Of a stretch of DNA of 8,985 nucleotides, positions 6,005 through 8,985 are shown one piece after another. The DNA is from Nitrospinae bacterium CG11_big_fil_rev_8_21_14_0_20_56_8 (GTDB lineage: Bacteria; Nitrospinota; Nitrospinia; Nitrospinales; VA-1). The notes below the pieces were generated by a model that was not told where the DNA came from, searched no databases, and saw nothing but the letters and a program-made list of their open reading frames with translations. A program made the translations under genes and the position numbers. How positions within the stretch are numbered: position 1 is the first letter of the stretch; each line of letters begins with the position of its first letter. The DNA is taken from positions 22,054 through 31,038 of the forward strand of contig PCWF01000233.1 in the NCBI GenBank assembly GCA_002796165.1, given 5' to 3'.

Positions 6005-6032
6005 TTGACTGCTCCCGGGGTTCCGGTAAAAT
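6005..6032 (+). promoter_or_regulatory. sigma70-type promoter of the methyltransferase gene
   Basis: TTGACT (6005-6010), a 16-base spacer and TAAAAT (6027-6032), each hexamer one base from consensus. The expected start at about 6039 leaves a leader of some 23 bases that still includes the GGGAG site at 6050-6054. Confidence 0.6.
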
Positions 6033-6061
6033 GTTGAAATCAATTTCCTGGGAGCCGAACC

Positions 6062-6715
6062 GTGCAATCTGTTCTCCGAGCCTCTCACTACGCGCTCCAA
6101 AGCCTGGTTGGCGCAATCCTCTTTCTCTCTCTGGGGCCGCTTTCCGTCGCCGCCAGTACCCAGGACAGGGAGCGCTGGGACAATAAATACGATTCCGAGG
6201 TTTACCTCTTCGGCACCCGGCCCACCCGCTTTCTTGAAGAAAACATACGGCTCCTGCCCAAAGGCAAAGCGCTCGATATCGCCATGGGGGAAGGACGGAA
6301 TGGAGTCTTCCTCGCGATTCACGGGTTCGACGTGCTGGGAGTGGACATTTCGGCGAAGGGACTGGAAAAGGCCCACAAGTTGGCGGAACAAAATCACGTC
6401 AAAATAGAAACTCAGGTGGTGGATCTGGAGTCCTACACGCTCCCCAAAAACACTTTCGACGTGGTCATGTGCACCTACTACATGCAACGAAACCTCTTCC
6501 CCAAAATGAAGGAAGCGGTCAAACCGGGCGGGATGGTCTACGTTGAAACGTACAACGTCGATTATGTGAAATACACCGGGTTCCGCCGGGAATGGGCGTT
6601 GGAAATGAACGAACTGCTGGATGTGTTCAAGGATTTCAAAATCATCAAATACGAAATTTATGACGATGGCTCCGAGGCTTACTCTTCCATCATCGCCCAG
6701 CGCCCGATGCCATGA
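6062..6715 (+). CDS. class I SAM-dependent methyltransferase with N-terminal signal-like segment
   Basis: A 217-residue protein from GTG 6062, with GGGAG 7 bases upstream. An in-frame TGA at 6035-6037 rules out a longer frame, and there is no other methionine before the catalytic core. The core has motif I LDIAMGEGRN (71-80), the acidic residue after strand 2 in GVDIS (93-97), D121 in the next loop, FDVVMCTYYMQRNLFP (132-147) and KPGGMVYVETYN (154-165). This is typical of the broad TehB-like or Methyltransf_11/25 groups; the substrate cannot be assigned. The unusual part is residues 1-32: a positively charged start, a hydrophobic stretch of about 16 residues and a VAAS end that looks like a signal peptide or membrane anchor. 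SAM is cytoplasmic, so export would be hard to explain; an anchor facing the cytoplasm is the simpler reading. The gene diverges from the DUF1566 gene and is followed, 172 bases on, by a transporter. Confidence 0.85.
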   Translation: MQSVLRASHYALQSLVGAILFLSLGPLSVAASTQDRERWDNKYDSEVYLFGTRPTRFLEENIRLLPKGKALDIAMGEGRNGVFLAIHGFDVLGVDISAKGLEKAHKLAEQNHVKIETQVVDLESYTLPKNTFDVVMCTYYMQRNLFPKMKEAVKPGGMVYVETYNVDYVKYTGFRREWALEMNELLDVFKDFKIIKYEIYDDGSEAYSSIIAQRPMP

Positions 6716-6727
6716 TTTGGGCGGCTG

Positions 6728-6756
6728 TTGACGGGTTTCCGAAACGTCCCCAATAT
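6728..6756 (+). promoter_or_regulatory. weak candidate promoter before the transporter
   Basis: TTGACG (6728-6733), a 17-base spacer and CAATAT (6751-6756). The -35 is good but the -10 matches consensus at only three positions. A start near 6763 would put the T-arm-like hairpin (6771-6797) in the leader. Confidence 0.25.
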
Positions 6757-6770
6757 CACCCGGAACTTCA

Positions 6771-6797
6771 GCGCGGGAGCGGGTTCAAATCCCGCGC
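6771..6797 (+). repeat. tRNA T-arm-like hairpin
   Basis: GCGCGGGA (6771-6778) pairs perfectly with TCCCGCGC (6790-6797). Within the same stretch, GCGGG-TTCAAAT-CCCGC (6779-6795) is an ideal tRNA T stem and loop. The two folds exclude each other. No acceptor 5' strand, D arm or anticodon arm could be found upstream, so this is not an intact tRNA gene. It may be a tRNA 3'-end remnant or a leader hairpin. Confidence 0.45.
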
Positions 6798-6887
6798 GCC
6801 GGTAAAGGGTGGCCTTTTGTTCGCGTGGAAGACGGCGAACCCCCTCTTCCGCCATGCTTAACCTTCCTTTATCTCCCATGGGCAACC

Positions 6888-7889
6888 GTGAAACCGGCTG
6901 AACGATTGTTCCTGACCCTGGCCAACGCGTTTCCGCTCTGGGTCGTAACAGGCGCCGCGCTGGCCCTGTGGCATCCGGCCACCGCCACCTGGTTTCGACC
7001 CAACTGGATCCCCTTCTTCCTGGGAGTCATCATGCTCAGCATGGGCCTCACGCTGGACTTCAAGGATTTCCTGAGGGTGCTTAAGATTCCCCGGCCCATC
7101 CTGCTCGGGGTGGCTTTGCAGTACACCCTCATGCCGGGCCTGGGCTACGCGGTCGCCAAGGCCTTTCATCTGCCCATCGATTACGTCATCGGCCTGATCC
7201 TTGTCGCCTGCGCCCCGGGAGGAACCGCCTCCAACGTGGTGTGTTTCATCGCCCGAACCAACGTCGCCCTTTCGGTGAGCCTGACCACTCTGTCTACCCT
7301 CCTGGCGGTTTTCGTGACTCCGGTTCTGACCACCGTGCTGGTCGAATCGTTGTCGGAGGACCTCCTGGGTACCCGCGTCGCCGTGGACACGATGGGCCTG
7401 CTGATCGACACCTTCACCGTCGTGGTCCTGCCCGTGGCGGCGGGGTTGTTCCTCAACCATTTCTTTCACGCCTGGGTCAAAATCATCAATCCCTACACCC
7501 CCCTGCTCGCGGTGTTCTCCATCGTCTTCATCGTCGATTTTATCCTGGCCGCGAAGAAAGAGGCCATCCTGAACACCGGAGGGCTATTAATCGGATCCAT
7601 TGTCACCCTTCACTTTTTCGGATTTTTCCTGGGATACGTCCTGTCCCGCCTGTTGGACTTCAAGGAGCGGGACGCGCAGACGGTGTCGATCGAGGTGGGA
7701 ATGCAGAATTCCGGACTGGCCACGGAACTGGCGCGGAGCCATTTCCCGGCCTTTGCGCTGGCCACGGTTCCGGGCGCGATCTCGGCCCTCACGCATTGCA
7801 TCCTGGGAAGCCTGGCCGCCGGATTGTGCCGACTCCATAATATCCGGGAGGAAAAGCTGGAACTGGCCGAATCCCCGTCGGAAGCCTGA
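6888..7889 (+). CDS. bile acid:sodium symporter (BASS/SBF) family transporter
   Basis: An integral inner-membrane protein of 333 residues from GTG 6888, with about nine or ten hydrophobic segments. Family hallmarks are MLSMGLTLDFKDF (49-61), ACAPGGTASNVV (107-118), which lies in a sodium-site crossover region, the run NVALSVSLTTLSTLLAVFVTP (125-145) and EVGMQNSGLA (269-278). These are standard BASS motifs, and length is normal. The frame is open back to GTG 6825, but the 21 extra residues are proline-rich and unlike the family N-terminus, while the 6888 start places FPLW about 15 residues in, as in relatives. Neither start has a good ribosome binding site. The family moves organic anions (bile acids, pyruvate, pantoate, methylthio-acids) with sodium; the substrate is not readable here. 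It follows the methyltransferase on the same strand and ends at a terminator. Confidence 0.85.
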   Translation: MKPAERLFLTLANAFPLWVVTGAALALWHPATATWFRPNWIPFFLGVIMLSMGLTLDFKDFLRVLKIPRPILLGVALQYTLMPGLGYAVAKAFHLPIDYVIGLILVACAPGGTASNVVCFIARTNVALSVSLTTLSTLLAVFVTPVLTTVLVESLSEDLLGTRVAVDTMGLLIDTFTVVVLPVAAGLFLNHFFHAWVKIINPYTPLLAVFSIVFIVDFILAAKKEAILNTGGLLIGSIVTLHFFGFFLGYVLSRLLDFKERDAQTVSIEVGMQNSGLATELARSHFPAFALATVPGAISALTHCILGSLAAGLCRLHNIREEKLELAESPSEA

Positions 7890-7905
7890 CAGTACCCGGT
7901 AAGAT

Positions 7906-7948
7906 AACAACAGGAATCCGTTTCCCGCGGACCCTGCGTTGTTTTTTT
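7906..7948 (+). terminator. rho-independent terminator of the transporter gene
   Basis: AACAAC (7906-7911) pairs with GTTGTT (7938-7943); further pairs AGG/CCT and TCCG/CGGA extend the stem with small bulges. Seven T residues follow at 7942-7948. The T-run overlaps the stop codon of the convergent neuB-like gene, so the terminator serves the plus strand. Confidence 0.65.
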
Positions 7949-8966
7949 ATTCCAGTTGGCCCCAGCTGAAAAGAGATTCCGCCGCAATTTTTTCCCGGGC
8001 CTTCTTCCCGAGAACTTTTTCCAGATCCTCGGGCGGGATCCCGGTTCCGGGCCGTTTGATGGCGACCATCTGGGGGGAGATCGTCGTTCCCGGTTCGATA
8101 TCGATGCGGGCCACCAGGCTTCTTCGGGCGGAGCGTTTGACCCTGGCCTCGGAGGGCCGCATGTGTTTTTCACCGTCCCCCAGCGTGGTCACCGCCGCCG
8201 CCAGGTCGCGCTTCAACTGCCGCAACTCTCCCGGTTCCATCGAAAGTGGCTGATCCACACCGGGAAGGGACCGGTCCAGCGTAAAATGTTTTTCGATCAT
8301 GCAGGCGCCCAGGACTGCCGCCACCAGGGCCGAAACGTTGTCCCGGCTGTGGTCGGAAAGGCCGACGGGAACCCGGAACCGTTCCGCCAGCGCGGGCAGG
8401 CAGGTGAGATGCATGTCGGCATGTTCCGCCGGGTAGCTGGAGACGCAGTGCAGGAGAACGATCCGGTCGTTTCCCTCCTTCCGAATCACGGCGAGCGCCC
8501 GCTCGATCTCCTCCATCGATCCCGTTCCCGTGGAAAGGACCACCGGTTTCCCGGTTTGCGCCACCCGGCGCAGGAAGGGATAGTAGGTCAGGTCCGGCGA
8601 GGCGATTTTGAAGGCCGGGCACTCCAGGTCCACCAGCAAATCCAGCGAAGCCTCATCAAAGGGGGCCGAGAACAGGCACAGCCCGCGTTTCCGGGCCAGG
8701 GCAAACAGGTCGGCGTATTCGGACCGGGTCAACTCGAACCGTTTGAAAAATTCGTACAGGGGAATGCGCGAACCGGGCCGGCCGGGGTCGTCGATGGTTT
8801 CATTTTTGGAAACCAGTTCTTCGCCGATGAAGGTCTGGAGTTTCACCGCATCCGCCCCGTTCTCCGCGGCGGACTCGATCATTTTCCGGGCCAGAGCCGC
8901 GTCGCCGTTGTGGTTGATGCCGATCTCGGCCACCACCAGCGGCGGGATCCCTTTCCCCAGTTCCAT
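7947..8966 (-). CDS. neuB: NeuB-family nonulosonic acid synthase (sialic/legionaminic/pseudaminic acid type)
   Basis: A complete 339-residue enzyme from ATG 8966. The family condenses phosphoenolpyruvate with an N-acetyl hexosamine-type sugar in the cytoplasm to make a nine-carbon acidic sugar for surface glycans. Visible motifs are AEIGINHNGD (13-22), GADAVKLQTF (37-46), FSAPFD (99-104), GKPVVLSTG (139-147), LLHCVSSYPA (171-180), VGLSDHS (201-207) and IEKHFTLDR (224-232). H206 and H227 are spaced 21 apart, matching the two manganese-ligand histidines of meningococcal NeuB. Residues 283-339 are the C-terminal antifreeze-like SAF domain (SLVARIDIEPGTTIS, KRPGTGI). Which sugar it uses cannot be decided: NeuB, LegI and PseI share these motifs. 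The ribosome binding site is weak, and only 19 bases remain upstream, so it may overlap or closely follow another gene off the right edge. Confidence 0.9.
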   Translation of the reverse strand: MELGKGIPPLVVAEIGINHNGDAALARKMIESAAENGADAVKLQTFIGEELVSKNETIDDPGRPGSRIPLYEFFKRFELTRSEYADLFALARKRGLCLFSAPFDEASLDLLVDLECPAFKIASPDLTYYPFLRRVAQTGKPVVLSTGTGSMEEIERALAVIRKEGNDRIVLLHCVSSYPAEHADMHLTCLPALAERFRVPVGLSDHSRDNVSALVAAVLGACMIEKHFTLDRSLPGVDQPLSMEPGELRQLKRDLAAAVTTLGDGEKHMRPSEARVKRSARRSLVARIDIEPGTTISPQMVAIKRPGTGIPPEDLEKVLGKKAREKIAAESLFSWGQLE

Positions 8967-8985
8967 TCCGCAAAATTATCGAGTC

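Noticed and set aside
5846..6487. Long minus-strand open frame opposite the methyltransferase
   Set aside because: It covers the SAM-binding motifs in antisense and crosses the divergent promoter region; no start signal or family resemblance.
6718..6805. A functional tRNA gene around the T-arm-like hairpin
   Set aside because: The sequence after the T arm would need a complementary 5' acceptor strand, and none exists upstream; D and anticodon arms are absent too.
8248..8262. GVDQ in the NeuB-like protein where many relatives read GPDH, considered as loss of a metal ligand
   Set aside because: The manganese histidines of meningococcal NeuB correspond by spacing to H206 and H227, both present; the GPDH histidine is not conserved in that enzyme either, as I recall it.
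1..8985. CRISPR arrays, insertion sequences or phage genes
   Set aside because: No regularly spaced repeats, transposase motifs, terminal inverted repeats or phage-type genes were seen.

Overview
The window looks like a chromosomal segment of a moderately GC-rich Gram-negative bacterium with a periplasm, an outer membrane and a cytochrome-rich respiratory chain. The evidence is Sec-type signal peptides followed by CxxCH haem sites, and a beta-barrel protein ending in phenylalanine. Gene content would suit a chemolithotroph such as a member of Nitrospinota, Nitrospirota or a similar phylum. That placement is a guess from gene content only.

Region 1 (1-4291, minus strand) is a cytochrome array. 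In transcription order it holds a 143-aa monohaem cytochrome c (3860-4291), a fused monohaem cytochrome plus outer-membrane porin resembling Cyc2 (2292-3497), three paralogous monohaem cytochromes c (1729-2289, 1095-1661, 565-1077), and the start of another type of cytochrome c cut by the left edge (1-434). The porin gene and the next cytochrome are separated by only two bases, and the last two paralogs by 17 bases, so most of this should be one transcript. The natural reading, by inference, is that a haem in the outer-membrane barrel exchanges electrons with an extracellular donor or acceptor and the small cytochromes relay them across the periplasm.

Region 2 (4292-5804, minus strand) holds a secreted DUF1264 protein (4437-4967) and a secreted DUF1566/Lcl-type protein (5259-5804). 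A very strong hairpin at 4328-4369 separates DUF1264 from the cytochromes. Neither protein has an assigned function here.

Region 3 (5805-7889) starts with a compact divergent control region: back-to-back sigma70-like promoters, a 14-base direct repeat and a long leader hairpin. On the plus strand follow a SAM-dependent methyltransferase that carries an unexpected N-terminal signal-like segment (6062-6715), a tRNA T-arm-like hairpin in the gap, and a bile acid:sodium symporter family transporter (6888-7889) ending at a rho-independent terminator.

Region 4 (7947-8966, minus strand) is a complete NeuB-family sialic/nonulosonic acid synthase, convergent with the transporter. It probably belongs to a surface-glycan locus that continues past the right edge and is unrelated to the cytochromes.
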